A stretch of DNA of 64,000 nt from Ariolimax columbianus (lineage: Eukaryota > Mollusca > Gastropoda > Stylommatophora > Arionidae): NCBI GenBank assembly GCA_036924085.1, contig JAVGWX010000011.1, positions 91,569,819-91,633,818 of the forward strand. The letters are read 5' to 3'. The translations under genes and the position numbers were made by a program. Positions 32,872 to 45,844 of the stretch are shown here, in pieces. Position 1 is the stretch's first letter; the number at the start of each line of letters is the position of its first letter. The notes under the pieces were generated by a model that had not been told where the DNA came from, did no database searches, and was given only the letters and a program-made list of their open reading frames with translations.

Positions 32872-35800
32872 GTACCCTCCATCACCTACCCTCTCTCACC
32901 TACCCTCCATCAATTACCCTGTCTCACCTACCCTCCCTCACCTACCCTCTCTCACCTACTCTCTCTCACCTACCCTCCCTCACCTACCCTCTCTCACCTA
33001 CTCTCTCTCACCTACCCTCCCTCACCTACCCTCCCTCACCTACCCTCTCCCACCTACCCTCTCTCACCTACCCTCCATCACCTAACTCCCTCACCTACTC
33101 TCCCTCACCTACCCTCTCTCACCTACCCTCTCTCGCCAACCCTCTCTCACCTACCCTCTCTCACCTACCCTCCATCCCCTAACTCCCTCACCTACTCTCC
33201 CTCACCTACCCTCTCTCACCTACCCTCTCTTACCTACCCTCCATCACCTACCCTCCATAACCTAACTCCCTCAACTACCCTCCCTCACCTACCCTCCCTC
33301 ATCTACCCTCTCTCACCTACCCTCTCTCACCTACCCTCCATCACCTAACTCCCTCACCTACTCTCCCTCACCTACCCTCTCTCACCTACCCTCTCTCACC
33401 TACCCTCTCTCACCTACCCTCTCTCACCTACCCTCCATCACCTAACTCCCTCAACTACCCTCCCTCACCTACCCTCCCTCATCTACCCTCTCTCACCTAC
33501 CTTCTCCCACCTACCCTCTCTCACCTACCCTCCATCACCTAACTCCCTGAAACTACCCTCCCTCACCTACCCTCCCTCATCTACTCTCTCTCACCTACCC
33601 TATCTCACCTACCCTCTCTCACCTACCCTCCCTCACCTACCCTCCATCACTTAACTCCCTCACCTACTCTGACTCACCTACCCTCTCTCAATTACCCTCT
33701 CTCACCTACCCTCCATCAGCTACCCTCCATCACTAACTCCCTCAACTACCCTCCCTCACCTACCCTCCCTCATCTACCCTCTCTCACCTACCCTCTCTCA
33801 CCTACGATCTCTCACCTTCCCTCTCTCACCTACATTCCATCACCTAACTCCCTCAACTACCCTCCATCACCTACCCTCCCTCATCTAACCTCCCTCACCT
33901 ACCGTCTCTCCCCTACCCTCTCTCACCTACACTCCATCACCTAACTCCCTCAACTACCCTCCCTCACCTACCCTCCCTCATCTACCCTCTTTCACCTACC
34001 CTCTCTCACCTACGCTCTCTCACCTACCCTCCATCACCTACCCTCCATCACTTAACTCCCTCACCCACTCTCCCTCACCTACCCTCTCTCACCTACCCTC
34101 TCTCACCTACCCTCTCTCACCTACTCTCTCTCACCTACCCTCCCTCACCTACCCTCTCTCACCTACTCTCTCTCACCTACCCTCCCTCACCTACCCTCCC
34201 TCACCTACCCTCTCCCACCTACCCTCTCTCACCTACCCTCCATCACCTAACTCCCTCACCTACTCTCCCTCACCTACCCTCTCTCACCTACCCTCTCTCG
34301 CCAACCCTCTCTCACCTACCCTCTCTCACCTACCCTCCATCCCCTAACTCCCTCACCTACTCTCCCTCACCTACCCTCTCTCACCTACCCTCTCTTACCT
34401 ACCCTCCATCACCTACCCTCCATAACCTAACTCCCTCAACTACCCTCCCTCACCTACCCTCCCTCATCTACCCTCTCTCACCTACCCTCTCTCACCTACC
34501 CTCTCTCACCTACCCTCCATCACCTAACTCCCTCACCTACTCTCCCTCACCTACCCTCTCTCACCTACCCTCTCTCACCTACCCTCTCTCACCTACCCTC
34601 TCTCACCTACCCTCCATCACCTAACTCCCTCAACTACCCTCCCTCACCTACCCTCCCTCATCTACCCTCTCTCACCTACCTTCTCCCACCTACCCTCTCT
34701 CACCTACCCTCCATCACCTAACTCCCTGAAACTACCCTCCCTCACCTACCCTCCCTCATCTACTCTCTCTCACCTACCCTATCTCACCTACCCTCTCTCA
34801 CCTACCCTCCCTCACCTACCCTCCATCACTTAACTCCCTCACCTACTCTGACTCACCTACCCTCTCTCAATTACCCTCTCTCACCTACCCTCCATCAGCT
34901 ACCCTCCATCACTAACTCCCTCAACTACCCTCCCTCACCTACCCTCCCTCATCTACCCTCTCTCACCTACCCTCTCTCACCTACGATCTCTCACCTTCCC
35001 TCTCTCACCTACATTCCATCACCTAACTCCCTCAACTACCCTCCATCACCTACCCTCCCTCATCTAACCTCCCTCACCTACCGTCTCTCCCCTACCCTCT
35101 CTCACCTACACTCCATCACCTAACTCCCTCAACTACCCTCCCTCACCTACCCTCCCTCATCAACCCTCTTTCACCTACCCTCTCTCACCTACGCTCTCTC
35201 ACCTACCCTCCATCACCTACCCTCCATCACTTAACTCCCTCACCCACTCTCCCTCACCTACCCTCTCTCACCTACCCTCTCTCACCTACCCTCCATCACC
35301 TAACTCCCTCAACTACCCTCCCTCACCTACCCTCCCTCATCTACCCTCTCTCACCTACCCTCTCTCCCCTACCCTCTCTCACCTACCCTCTCTCACCTAC
35401 ACTAAATCGCCTAACTCCCTCGCCTACCCTCCCTCACCTACCCTTTCTCACCTACCTTCTCCCACCTACCCTCCATCACTTAACTCCCTCAACTACCCTC
35501 CCTCACCTACCCTCTCTCACCTACTCTCCCTCACCTACACTCTCTCACCTACCCTCCCTCACCAACCCTCTCTCACCTACCCTCCCTCATCTACCCTCTC
35601 TCACCTACCTTCTCTCACCTACCCTCCATCACCTAACTCCCTCACCTACTCTCCCTCACTTACCCTCTCTCACCTACCCTCCATCACCTAACTCCCTTAC
35701 CTACTCTCCCTCATCTACCCTCTCTCACCTACTCTCTCTCACCTACCCTCTCTCACCTACCCTCTCTCACCTACTCTCTCTCACCTACCCTCTCTCACCT

Positions 35801-38472
35801 ACTCTCTCTCACCTACCCTCTCTCACCTACCTTCTCCCACCTACCCTCCATCACCTAACTCCCTCACCTACTCCCCCTCACCTACCCTCTCTCACCTACC
35901 CTCTCTCACCTACCCTCTGTCACCTACCCTCTCTCACCTACCCTCCATCACCTACCCTCCATCACCTAACTCCCTCACCTACTCTCCCTCACCTACCCTC
36001 TCTCACCTACCCTCTCTCACCTACCCTCCATCACCTACCCTCCATCACCTAACTCCCTCAACTACCCTCCCTCACCTACCCTCCCTCATCTACCCTCTCT
36101 CACCTACCCTCTCTCCTCTACCCTCTCTCACCTACCCTCCATCACCTAACTCCTTCAACTAACCTCCCTCACCTACCCTCCCTCATCTACCCTCTCTCAC
36201 CTACCTTCTCCCACCTACCCTCTCTCACCTACCCTCCATCACCTCCCTGAAACCTCCCTCCCTCACCTACCCTCCCTCATCTACTCTCTCTCACCTACCC
36301 TATCTCACCTATCCTCTCTCACCTACCCTCCCTCCTACCCTCCATCACTTAAATCCCTCACCTACTCTGACTGACCTACCCTCTCTCACCTACCCTCTCT
36401 CACCTACCCTCCATCACCTACCCTCCATCACCTAACTCCCTCAACTACCCTCCCTCACCTACCCTCCCTCATCTACCCTCTCTCACCTACCCTCTCTCAC
36501 CTACGATCTCTCACCTTCCCTCTCTCACCTACATTCCATCACCTAACTCCCTCAACTACCCTCCCTCACCTACCCTCCCTCATCTAACCTCCCTCACCTA
36601 CCGTCTCTCACCTACCCTCTCTCACCTACCCTCAATCACCTAACTCCCTCAACTACCCTCCCTCACCTACCCTCCCTCATCTACCCTCTCTCACCTACCC
36701 TCTCTCACCTACCCTCTCTCACCTACCCTCCATCACCTACCCTCCATCACTTAACTCCCTCACCTACTCTCCCTCACCTACCCTCTCTCACCTACCCTCT
36801 CTCACCTACCCTCCATCACCTACCCTCCATCACCTAACTCCCTCAACTACCCTCCCTCACCTACCCTCCCTCATCTACGCTCTCTCACCTACCCTCTCTC
36901 CCCTACCCTCTCTCACCTACCCTCTCTCACCTACACTAAATCGCCTAACTCCCTCGCCTACCCTCCCTCACCTACCCTCTCTCACCTACCTTCTCCCACC
37001 TACCCTCCCTCACCTACCCTCTCTCACCTACTCTCCCTCACCTACACTCTCTCACCTACCCTCCCTCACCAACCCTCTCTCACCTACCCTCCTTCATCTA
37101 CCCTTTCTCACCTACCTTCTCCCACCTACCCTCCATCACCTAACTCCCTCACCTACTCTCCCTCACTTACCCTCTCTCACCTACCCTCCATCACCTAAAT
37201 CCCTTACCTACTCTCCCTCATCTACCATCTCTCACCTACTCTCTCTCACCTACCCTCTCTCACCTACCCTCTCTCACCTACTCTCTCTCACCTACCCTCT
37301 CTCACCTACCCTCTCTCACCTACCCTCTCTCACCTTCCCTCTCTCACCTACCCTCTCTCACCTACTCTCTCTCACCTACCCTCTCTCACCTATCCTCTCT
37401 CACCTACTCTCTCTCACCTACCCTCTCTCACCTACCCTCTCTCACCTACCCTCTCTCACCTACCCTCTCTCACCTACCCTCTCTCACCTACACTCTCTCA
37501 CCTACTCTCCCTCACCTACCCTCTCTCACCTACCCTCTCTCACCTTCCCTCTCTCACCTACCCTCTCTCACCTACTCTCTCTCACCTACCCTCTCTCACC
37601 TACCCTCTCTCACCTACCCTCTCTCACCTACCCTCTCTCACCTACCCACTCTCACCTACTCTCTCTCACCTACCCTCTCTCAACTACTCTCTCTCACCTA
37701 CCCTCTCTCACCTACCCTCTCTCACCTACTGTCTCTCACCTACCCTCTCTCACCTACCCTCTCTCACCTACCCCCTCTCACCTACCCACTCTCACCTACC
37801 CTCTCTCACTACCCCCTCTCACCTACCCTCTCTCACCTACCCTCTATCACCTACCCACTCTCACCTACTCTCTCTCACCTACCCTCTCTCACCTACTCTC
37901 TCTCACCTACCCTCTCTCACCTACCCTCTCTCACCTACTGTCTCTCACCTACCCCCTCTCACCTACCCTCTCTCACCTACCCTCTCTCACCTACCCTCTC
38001 TCACCTACCCTCTCTCACCTACTCTCTCTCACCTACCCTCTCTCACCTACCCTCTCTCACCTACTCTCTCTCACCTACCCTCTCTCACCTACCCTCTCTC
38101 ACCTACTGTCTCTCACCTACCCTCTCTCACCTACCCTCTCTCACCTACCCTCTCTCACCTACTCTCTCTCACCTACCCTCTCTCACCTACCCTCTCTCAC
38201 CTAACTCCCTTACCTACCCTCTCTCACCTACTCTCTCTCACCTACCCTCTCTCACCTACCCTCTCTCACCTAACTCCCTTACCTACCCTCTCTCACCTAC
38301 TCTCTCTGACCTACCCTCTCTCACCTACCCTCTCTCACCTAACTCCCTTACCTACCCTCTCTCACCTACTCTCTCTCACCTACCCTCTCTCACCTACCCT
38401 CTCTCACCTAACTCCCTTACCTACCCTCTCTCACCTACTCACTCTCACCTACCCTCTCTCACCTACCCTCCA
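32872..38472. repeat. 5.6-kb pyrimidine-rich satellite, 14-bp unit (ctctctcacctacc)
   Basis: Units ctctctcacctacc with ctccctcacctacc, ctccatcacctaac and related variants, about 400 copies. The plus strand is almost all C, T and A. From about 37240 to the end it is nearly pure basic unit, while the earlier part is ordered in longer blocks. Stops (tag on the minus strand) prevent long frames. Confidence 0.97.
32950..36930. repeat. Higher-order repeat in the 14-bp satellite (about 1.17 and 1.52 kb)
   Basis: Rare variants recur at long offsets: tctcgccaaccctc at 33131 and 34296 (1165 bp), and ctacgatctctcacc at 33802, 34981 and 36501 (1179 and 1520 bp). The intervening variant order is largely preserved between the first two blocks. 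Confidence 0.8.
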
Positions 38473-38539
38473 TCACTTGCTGATGCCCAATCAGAGACTG
38501 AGATGTAATGTACTGTTGACATGTTTGCACCAACCTTGG

Positions 38540-38700
38540 CAGCACACTCTCTACCAGCAAGACTGAAGTGCTGCACCACCCTTGGCAGCAAACTCTCCAG
38601 AGCAAGACTGAAGTGCTGCACCACCCTTGACAGCAAACTCTCCAGAGCAAGACTGAAGTGCTGCACCACCCTTGGCAGCAAACTCTCCAGAGCAGTCCAT
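38540..38700 (+). repeat. 45-bp minisatellite, about 3.5 copies, ending in LINE coding sequence
   Basis: Unit gcaagactgaagtgctgcac followed by cacccttggcagcaaactctccaga. The plus frame repeats RLKCCTTLGSKLSRA. The last copy runs directly into SRAVHIEDEIAS, the LGSxLSRAVHIDDEI motif of an RTE-like reverse transcriptase, so part of the unit is LINE-derived. Confidence 0.85.
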
Positions 38701-39335
38701 ATTGAGGATGAAATAGCATCTGAAACCCAGTTTGAGACCGGAGAGAAATTAAAATTATATCCAGATTGAAGCTTTATGCAACAGTCGTCCTACCAACTCT
38801 TCTGTGCACCTATAGAACCTGGATTGTGTACAGTCGTCCTACCAACTTTTCTGTGCGCCTATGAAACTTGGACTGTGTACAGTTGACGTGCGAAGAAGCT
38901 GTCCACTTCCATCCCGGCTGCGTGAGGAAACTGCCGAATATAAAATGGCAAGATATGATAACAGATTCAGAAGTGTTTTCGCGGGCTGGCATGACAAACT
39001 CTGTGCAAATCGTAGCTAAGATGGACTGGCCATGTTGTTCACATGTTAGATGAGTGGTTTCCAGAGAATATATTCTATGGTGAGCTTGAGTCGGTGTCCA
39101 AATAAAACGTTAGAAAGACACTCTGAAAGCCTCACTGAAGACATACGACATTGTCTCTGATTGTTGGGAGACCATCGCTGCTGATTGCTCTGCATGGCGA
39201 AGTGAAATCTATGATGGCATGACACATATGGAGCAGACAGGAGTTACGGTAGCTGCACGAGGGGCGATACGAAATGCAAGAGACGAGTTGCCTTAGTCTG
39301 ACGGTCAGATAGTGTTTCTCTGGCCTCAAAGTTAG
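38690..39335 (+). pseudogene. RTE-like LINE C-terminal remnant (plus strand)
   Basis: Plus-strand pieces: SRAVHIEDEI (38695), KLKLY.TVVLPTLLC (38750-38810), VRKLPNIKWQDMITDSEVFS (38920), RAGMTNSVQIVAK (38985) and, after a stop, further degraded sequence. These match the C-terminal region of RTE-like ORFs (TVVLPTLLYA.ETW, LR.LL.IKWQDKI.DTEVL.RAGM). A roughly 57-bp segment holding gtcgtcctaccaact is duplicated at 38785 and 38835. Frames are shifted and no catalytic domain remains. Confidence 0.8.
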
Positions 39336-40372
39336 ACCAAAGTTTAGTTAGACCATAGTTTAGTTAGACTATAGTTTAGTTAGACTAAGTTTAGTTAGAT
39401 TATAGTTTAGTAGGACCAAAGTTTAGTTAGACTATAGTTTAGTTAGACCAGAGTTTAGTTAGACCAAAGTTTAGTTAGACCAAAGTTTAGTTAGACTTTA
39501 GTTTAGTTAGACAATAGTTTAGTTAGACCATAGTTTAGTTAAGTTTAGTTAGACCAAAGTTTAGTTAGACCAAAGTTTAGTTAGACTATAATTTAGTTAG
39601 ACCAAAGTTTAGTTAGACTATAGTTTAGTTAGACCAAAGTTTAGTTAGACCAAAGTTTAGTTAGACCAAAGTTTAGTTAGACCAAAGTTTAGTTAGACCA
39701 AAGTTTAGTTAGACTATAATTTAGTTAGACCAAAGTTTAGTTAGACTATAGTTTAGTTAGACCAGAGTTTAGTTAGACCAAAGTTTAGTTAGACCAAAGT
39801 TTAGTTAGACTTTAGTTTAGTTAGACCAAAGTTTAGTTAGACTATAGTTCAGTTAGACAATAGTTTAGTTAGACCATAGTTTAGTTAAGTTTAGTTAGAA
39901 CAAAGTTTAGTTAGACCAAAGTTTAGTTAGACTATAATTTAGTTAGACCAAAGTTTAGTTAGACTATAGTTTAGTTAGACCAAAGTTTAGTTAGACCAAA
40001 GTTTAGTTAGACCAAAGTTTAGTTAGACCAACGTTTAGTTAGACCAAAGTTTAGTTAGACTATAATTTAGTTAGACCAAAGTTTAGTTAGACTATAGTTT
40101 AGTTAGACCAAAGTTTAGTTAGACCAAAGTTTAGTTAGACCAAAGTTTAGTTAGGCCAAAGTTTAGTTAGACCAAAGTTTAGTTAGACTATAGTTTAGTT
40201 AGACCAAAGTTTAGTGCTGGACCAAAGTTTAGTTAGACCAAAGTTTAGTTAGACCAAAGTTTAGTTAGGCCAAAGTTTAGTTAGACCAAAGTTTAGTTAT
40301 ACTATAGTTTAGTTAGACCAAAGTTTAGTGCTGGACCAAAGTTTAGTTAGACCAAAGTTTAGTGCTTGACAA
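39336..40372. repeat. 16-bp satellite (accaaagtttagttag), about 63 copies
   Basis: Variants include actatagtttagttag, actttag and a short deletion (tagttaagtttagttag) at 39537 and 39887. The deletion pair and its neighbours repeat at about 350 bp, which suggests a higher-order period. 40373-40755 is unique with nothing recognised. Confidence 0.95.
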
Positions 40373-40756
40373 ACTATTGGTGAAAACGACAAGATACATT
40401 CAATGATTGCCGACACTAGATTGTCGCTTTCTCTTGAGGATTCCCTGTATTTAGATAACGGGAATTAGTTGAACGTAGTTCCATATTTGTGTTTGTGCTG
40501 ATCTTGTTTGTTGAGTCCTTGTTAGCGCCTTTAACTCAGGTCAACTTGGCCGTTAACATCTTCTTCTGTTGGGATGACTAATCCTTTCCAATATTTTTAT
40601 ATAAAAAAGAAAGTGTAATATTGGATTGGCTGTTGTATTCTATAGGCCGAGTACCAGCTGCAAATGTGCGCCTATGCTTCATACAGAGACAAACATGTGA
40701 CTGCATATTGACGGTTGCTAGTGACTTATCTGTAAGCTGACACAGAAAGGACCGAA

Positions 40757-40812
40757 GCCCCACCCCCAAACCCCCAAACCCCACCCCCAAACCCCCACCC
40801 AACCCCCCGATT
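40757..40812 (-). other. G-quadruplex-prone G-rich tract on the minus strand
   Basis: Plus-strand cccccaaacccccaaacccc and similar words give at least six G runs of four or five on the minus strand with short loops, which fits the usual quadruplex pattern. Confidence 0.7.
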
Positions 40813-40863
40813 ATAGACAGTACACAAACAGCTCATGACAAAATACATGACATACTCAGACGA

Positions 40864-40976
40864 CTTAGATGACAGGAGGTGGTCTAGCCTAGGATTGGGT
40901 TCAGATGACAGGGGCTGGTCTAGCCTAGGATTGGGCTCAGATGACAGAGGCTGGGCTACCCTAGCACTAGGATCTT
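40864..40976. repeat. 36-bp minisatellite, 3 copies
   Basis: Unit gatgacaggggctggtctag followed by cctaggattgggctca. 40977-41190 is unique. Confidence 0.85.
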
Positions 40977-41191
40977 CACGAGTCAAAGTGACACAGTGTG
41001 GAAGAACTCCATGGGTGATTCGATCCCTAAATCACTGGGGTCATTAGTTGTGCCTTAAGAGAGAGCTGCACGCTGTGCTGTTCCCATTTGCTTCAGCCAC
41101 TCTTACTTCTTAGGTCTGTGGATCTCGCTTGTTATTTCAAAAAGGCTGAAAGAAGGAAACAAAGGAGAAACATATCGATAATACAAGTAAA

Positions 41192-42052
41192 CAGGAGCAG
41201 CAGAGCAAGACAGAACAGAGGAGCAGCAGAACAATAGAGAATAGAGGGACAGCAGAACAAGAGAGAATAGAGGGACAGCAGAACAAGAGAGAATAGAGGG
41301 ACAGCAGAACAAGAGAGAATAGAGGGACAGCAGAACAAGAGAGAATAGAGGGACAGCAGAACAAGAGAGAATAGAGGGACAGCAGAACAAGAGAGAATAG
41401 AGGGACAGCAGAACAAGAGAGAATAGAGGGACAGCAGAACAAGAGAGAATAGAGGGACAGCAGAACAAGAGAGAATAGAGGGACAGCAGAACAAGAGAGA
41501 ATAGAGGGGCAGCAGAACAAGAGAGAATAGAGGGACAGCAGAACAAGAGAGAATAGAGGGACAGCAGAACAATAGAGAATAGAGGGACAGCAGAACAAGA
41601 GAGAATAGAGGGACAGCAGAACAAGAGAGAATAGAGGGACAGCAGAACAAGAGAGAATAGAGGGACAGCAGAACAAGAGAGAATAGAGGGACAGCAGAAC
41701 AAGAGAGAATAGAGGGACAGCAGAACAAGAGAGAATAGAGGGACTGCAGAACAAGAGAGAATAGAGGGACAGCAGAACAAGAGAGAATAGAGGGACAGCA
41801 GAACAAGAGAGAATAGAGGGACTGCAGAACAAGGGAGAATAGAGGGACAGTAGAACAAGAGAGAATAGAGGGACAGCAGAACAAGAGAGAATAGAGGGAC
41901 AGCAGAACAAGAGAGAATAGAGGGACAGCAGAACAAGAGAGAATAGAGGGACAGCAGAACAAGAGAGAATAGAGGGACAGCAGAACAATAGAGACTAGAG
42001 GGACAGCAGAACAAGAGAGAACAGAGGGACCGCAGAACAAGAGAATAGAGGA
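41192..42052. repeat. 26-bp minisatellite, about 33 copies, highly homogeneous
   Basis: Unit agagggacagcagaacaaga followed by gagaat, with only about ten substitutions in 860 bp. The minus frames repeating PLFSLVLLSLYSLLFCC and its shifts are 26-residue cycling artefacts despite looking like membrane segments. Confidence 0.97.
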
Positions 42053-42129
42053 ATCCAATAACGATATGGGGGAGAGAGTAACAACAAATACCATAGAAAA
42101 GAGACATGATGATGATAGATTCCTACAAC

Positions 42130-42372
42130 AATAGCTGGGGACATCCCACAAGTAGTGTAAATAGCGCTGGGATCTATCGGTTATGGACAGCCCACAAGAA
42201 ATGTAAATAGTGCTGGGATCTGTCGGTTAGGGACAGCCCACAAGTAATGTAAATAGTGCTGGGATCTGTCGGTTAGGGACAGCCCACAAGAAATGTAAAT
42301 AGTGCTGGGATCTATCGGTTAGGGACAGCCCACAAGAAATGTAAATAGTGCTGGTACCTATCGGTGGGGGAC
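42130..42372. repeat. 46-bp minisatellite, 5 copies
   Basis: Unit gggacagcccacaagaaatg, taaatagtgctgggatctgt, cggtta. 42373-42772 is unique AT-rich sequence with nothing recognised. Confidence 0.93.
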
Positions 42373-42773
42373 AGAGACAAGGATTACAATAACATATAAT
42401 GGAATAATGTCTAGAAAAACATTGACAATATCTGATGCAACTTTACATCAAACCATTTGTGGACATTTTAAACACAAACGACATCAATATTTGCTCTTGT
42501 GAAAACTATCGAACCTACAGCAAGAATTTGATGTAGGGTAAATGAAGTCAACCAAACTGGAAGAATTGATTTTTGGAATATAAAGTCGAATGACACAAAA
42601 TAATAAAACAAGCAATCTGCACTCCCACCTAGCTTTCAAACCGGAGTAATACTTGGGGAATTTGGAAAGAGCTATCAAAAGTCAGAGATAAATATCATTT
42701 AAGAGAAATCGATTTTGGATAAAACTCCCAAAAGTAGGCCGGCATTTTAACTTAAGGGGAAACATTGATTAAA

Positions 42774-42932
42774 TGTAAGTCTACTCCCTGTACAAGACAG
42801 AAACTCTGAGACAAGCTAATCAGAAACTTTCCACGACACCGGATAGACAAAATGTAAGTCTACTCCCTGTACAAGACAGAAACTCTGAGACAAGCTAAAC
42901 AGAGAGTTTCCACGACACCGGAAAGACAAGAT
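42774..42932. repeat. 78-bp direct duplication
   Basis: The segment starting taagtctactccctgtacaa at 42776 recurs at 42854 with few changes. 42933-43225 is unique. Confidence 0.9.
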
Positions 42933-43226
42933 GAAAGGACCAAAAAATATCATATGAAAGTCTGACTGTCCAGCTGATGATCATGGACGACTGTTTGGTT
43001 TCTTGTCACGCTATAATCACCGGCAACCAATTCCAGCCAGCTCACGAACGTTTCTCGCTAAGGGATTCAAACAATGAAGTTGTGTTTTTCTATCTGGGTT
43101 TCCTGTGCCGGGTTGGGACAAATTATTTAACACCCGAGTGTTAGTGGGAACCGAAGAGTGGGGGAAAGAATAGTAATGCTGTAAGCTACCATACCTGTCA
43201 CAACAGAAGAACTATGACGTTGTGAG

Positions 43227-43427
43227 CATGGATCAATTTACCCCTCTGGTAGAAACTTGACAAAGGTCAATCTACCCCTCTGGTAGAAACTTGACAAAGG
43301 TCAGTCTACCCTTCTGTCAGAAACTTGACGAAGGTCAATCTACCCCTCTGGTAGAAACTTGACAAAGGTCAGTTTACCCCTCTGTCAGAAACTTGACAAA
43401 GGTCAATATACCCCTCTGGTAGACTCT
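43227..43427. repeat. 34-bp minisatellite, about 6 copies
   Basis: Unit gtcaatctacccctctggta followed by gaaacttgacaaag; ctgtcag alternates with ctggtag. Confidence 0.92.
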
Positions 43428-43494
43428 TAGATCCCATTTACACGCCTTACGCGTAAAAGAAACCTGGAACACATGTAAGAGAAGGCTGCAAACT

Positions 43495-44886
43495 ATAAAC
43501 TGGGCCAAACCTCAAATTGGGCCGAACCTCAAACTGGGCCGAACCTCAAACTGGGCCGAACCTCAAACTGGGCCGAACCTCAAATAGGGCCGAACCTCAA
43601 ACTGGGCCGAACCTCAAATTGGGCCGAACCGCAAACTGGGCCGAACCTCAAACTGGGCCAAAGATCAAACTGGGCCGAACCTCAATCTGGGCCGAACCTC
43701 AAACTGGGCCAAACCTCAATCTGGGCCGAACCTCAAACTGGGCCGAACCTCAAACTGGGCCGAACCTCAATCTGGGCCAAACCTCAAACTGGGCCGAACC
43801 TCAATCTGGGCCGAACCTCAAACTGGGCCGAACCTCAAACTGGGCCGAACCTCAATCTGGGCCGAACCTCAAACTGGGCCGAACCTCAATCTGGGCCGAA
43901 CCTCAAACTGGGCCGAACCTCAAACTGGGCCGAACCTCAATCTGGGCCAAACCTCAAACTGGGCCGAACCTCAAACTGGGCCAAACCTCAAACTAGGCCG
44001 AACCTCAATCTGGGCCGAACCTCAAACTGGACCGAACCTCAATTTGGGCCGAACCTCAAACTGGGCCGAACCTCAATCTGGGCCGAACCTCAATCTGGGC
44101 CGAACCTCAAACTGGGCCGAACCTCAAACTGGGCCGAACCTCAATCTGGGCCGAACTTCAAACTGGGCCGAACCTCAAACTGGGCCGAACCTCAAACTGG
44201 GCCGAACCTCAATCTGGGCCGAACCTCAAACTGGGCCGAACCTCAAACTGGGCCGAACCTCAAACTGGGCCGAACTTCAATCTGGGCCGAACCTCAAACT
44301 GGGCCGAACCTCAATCTGGGCCGAACCTCAAACTGGGCCGAACTTCAATCTGGGCCGAACCTCAAACTGGGCCGAACCTCAATCTAGGCCGAACCTCAAA
44401 CTAGGCCGAACCTCAATCTTTGCCGAACCTCAAACTGGGCCGAACCTCAATCTGGGCCGAACCTCAAACTGGGCCGAACCTCAATCTGGACCGAACCTCA
44501 AACTGGGCCGAACCTCAAACTGGGCCGAACCTCAATCGGGGCCGAACCTCAAACTGGGCCGAACCTCAATCTGGGCCGAACCTCAAACTGGGCCGAACCT
44601 CAATCTGGGCCGAACCTCAAACTGGGCCGAACCTCAATCTGGGCCGAACCTCAAACTAGGCCGAACCTCAATCTGGGCCGAACCTCAATCTGGGCCGAAC
44701 CTCAAACTGGGCCGAACCTCAAACTGGGCCGAACCCCAATCTGGGCCGAACCTCAAACTGGGCCGAACCTCAATCTGGGCCGAACCTCAAACTGGGCCGA
44801 ACCTCAAACTGGGCCGAACCTCAAACTGGGCCGAATCTCAAACTGGGCCGAACCTCAAACTGGGCCGAACCTCAAACTGGGCCGAT
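43495..44886. repeat. 17-bp satellite (gggccgaacctcaaact), about 82 copies
   Basis: Two main unit types, tcaaact and tcaatct, alternate in blocks. The 17-residue cycling word GRTSNWAEPQTGPNLKL accounts for the open frames of 159 and 288 codons. Confidence 0.96.
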
Positions 44887-45034
44887 AGAAGCCTTTGCAC
44901 GAGGAAGTGAAAGGATAACGTGACAAGGAGAAAGAATATCAAACAGTCAGTGGTGAGTTAGCATTGCAGGACAGCCTTTCATTAGCCATGGCTGAAAGGG
45001 ACCTCTGCAGTTAGCCATGACTGAAAGGGACCTC

Positions 45035-45738
45035 TCCCAGCATAATGTTGTAGTGGTCTGTCTCCCAGCACAATGTTGCAGTGGTCTGTCTCCCAGCACA
45101 ATGTTGCAGTGGTCTGTCTCCCAGCACAATGTTGTAGTGGTCTGTCTCCCAGCACAATGTTGTAGTGGTCTGTCTCCCAGCACAATGTTGTAGGGGTCTG
45201 TCTCCCAGCACAATGTTGTAGTGATCTGTCTCCCAGCACAATGTTGTAGTGGTCTGTCTCCCAGCACAATTTTGTAGTGATCTGTCTCCCAGCACAATGT
45301 TGTAGTGGTCTGTCTCCCAGCACAATATTGCAGTGGTCTGTCTCCCAGCACAATGTTGCAGTGGTCGGTCTCCCAGCACAATGTTGTAGTGGTCTGTCTC
45401 CCAGCACAATGTTGTAGTGATCTGTTTCCCAGCACAATGTTGTAGTGGTCTGTCTCCCAGCACAATGTTGTAGTGGTCTGTCTCCCAGCACAATGTTGTA
45501 GTGGTCTGTCTCCCAGCACACTGTTGTAGTGGTCTGTCTCCCAGCACAATGTTGTAGTGATCTGTTTCCCAGCACAATGTTGTAGTGGTCTGTCTCCCAG
45601 CACAATGTTGTAGTGGTCTGTCTCCCAGGACAATGTTGTAGTGGTCTGTCTCCCAGCACAATGTTGTAGTGGTCTGTCTCCCAGCACAATGTTGTAGTGG
45701 TCTGTCTCCCAGGACAATGTTGTAGTGGTCTGTGATTG
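45035..45738. repeat. 28-bp minisatellite, about 25 copies
   Basis: Unit tgtagtggtctgtctcccag followed by cacaatgt. Minus frames cycle a 28-residue word and are not evidence of a gene. Confidence 0.95.
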
Positions 45739-45844
45739 TAGTTAGCTCCTGTTTTTTTCTCCGCCAACTCTCAGACCAATGTGGGCAGCCACACCAGACA
45801 CCTGCACGAGAAATGTTTGCTTTTGTTCTGTCCATGTGATCGTG

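Noticed and set aside
41103..42151. Long minus frames of hydrophobic Leu/Ser/Cys repeats resembling a multi-pass membrane protein
   Set aside because: A 26-bp unit gives three equally long overlapping frames with the same cycling word; the flanks contribute no domain.
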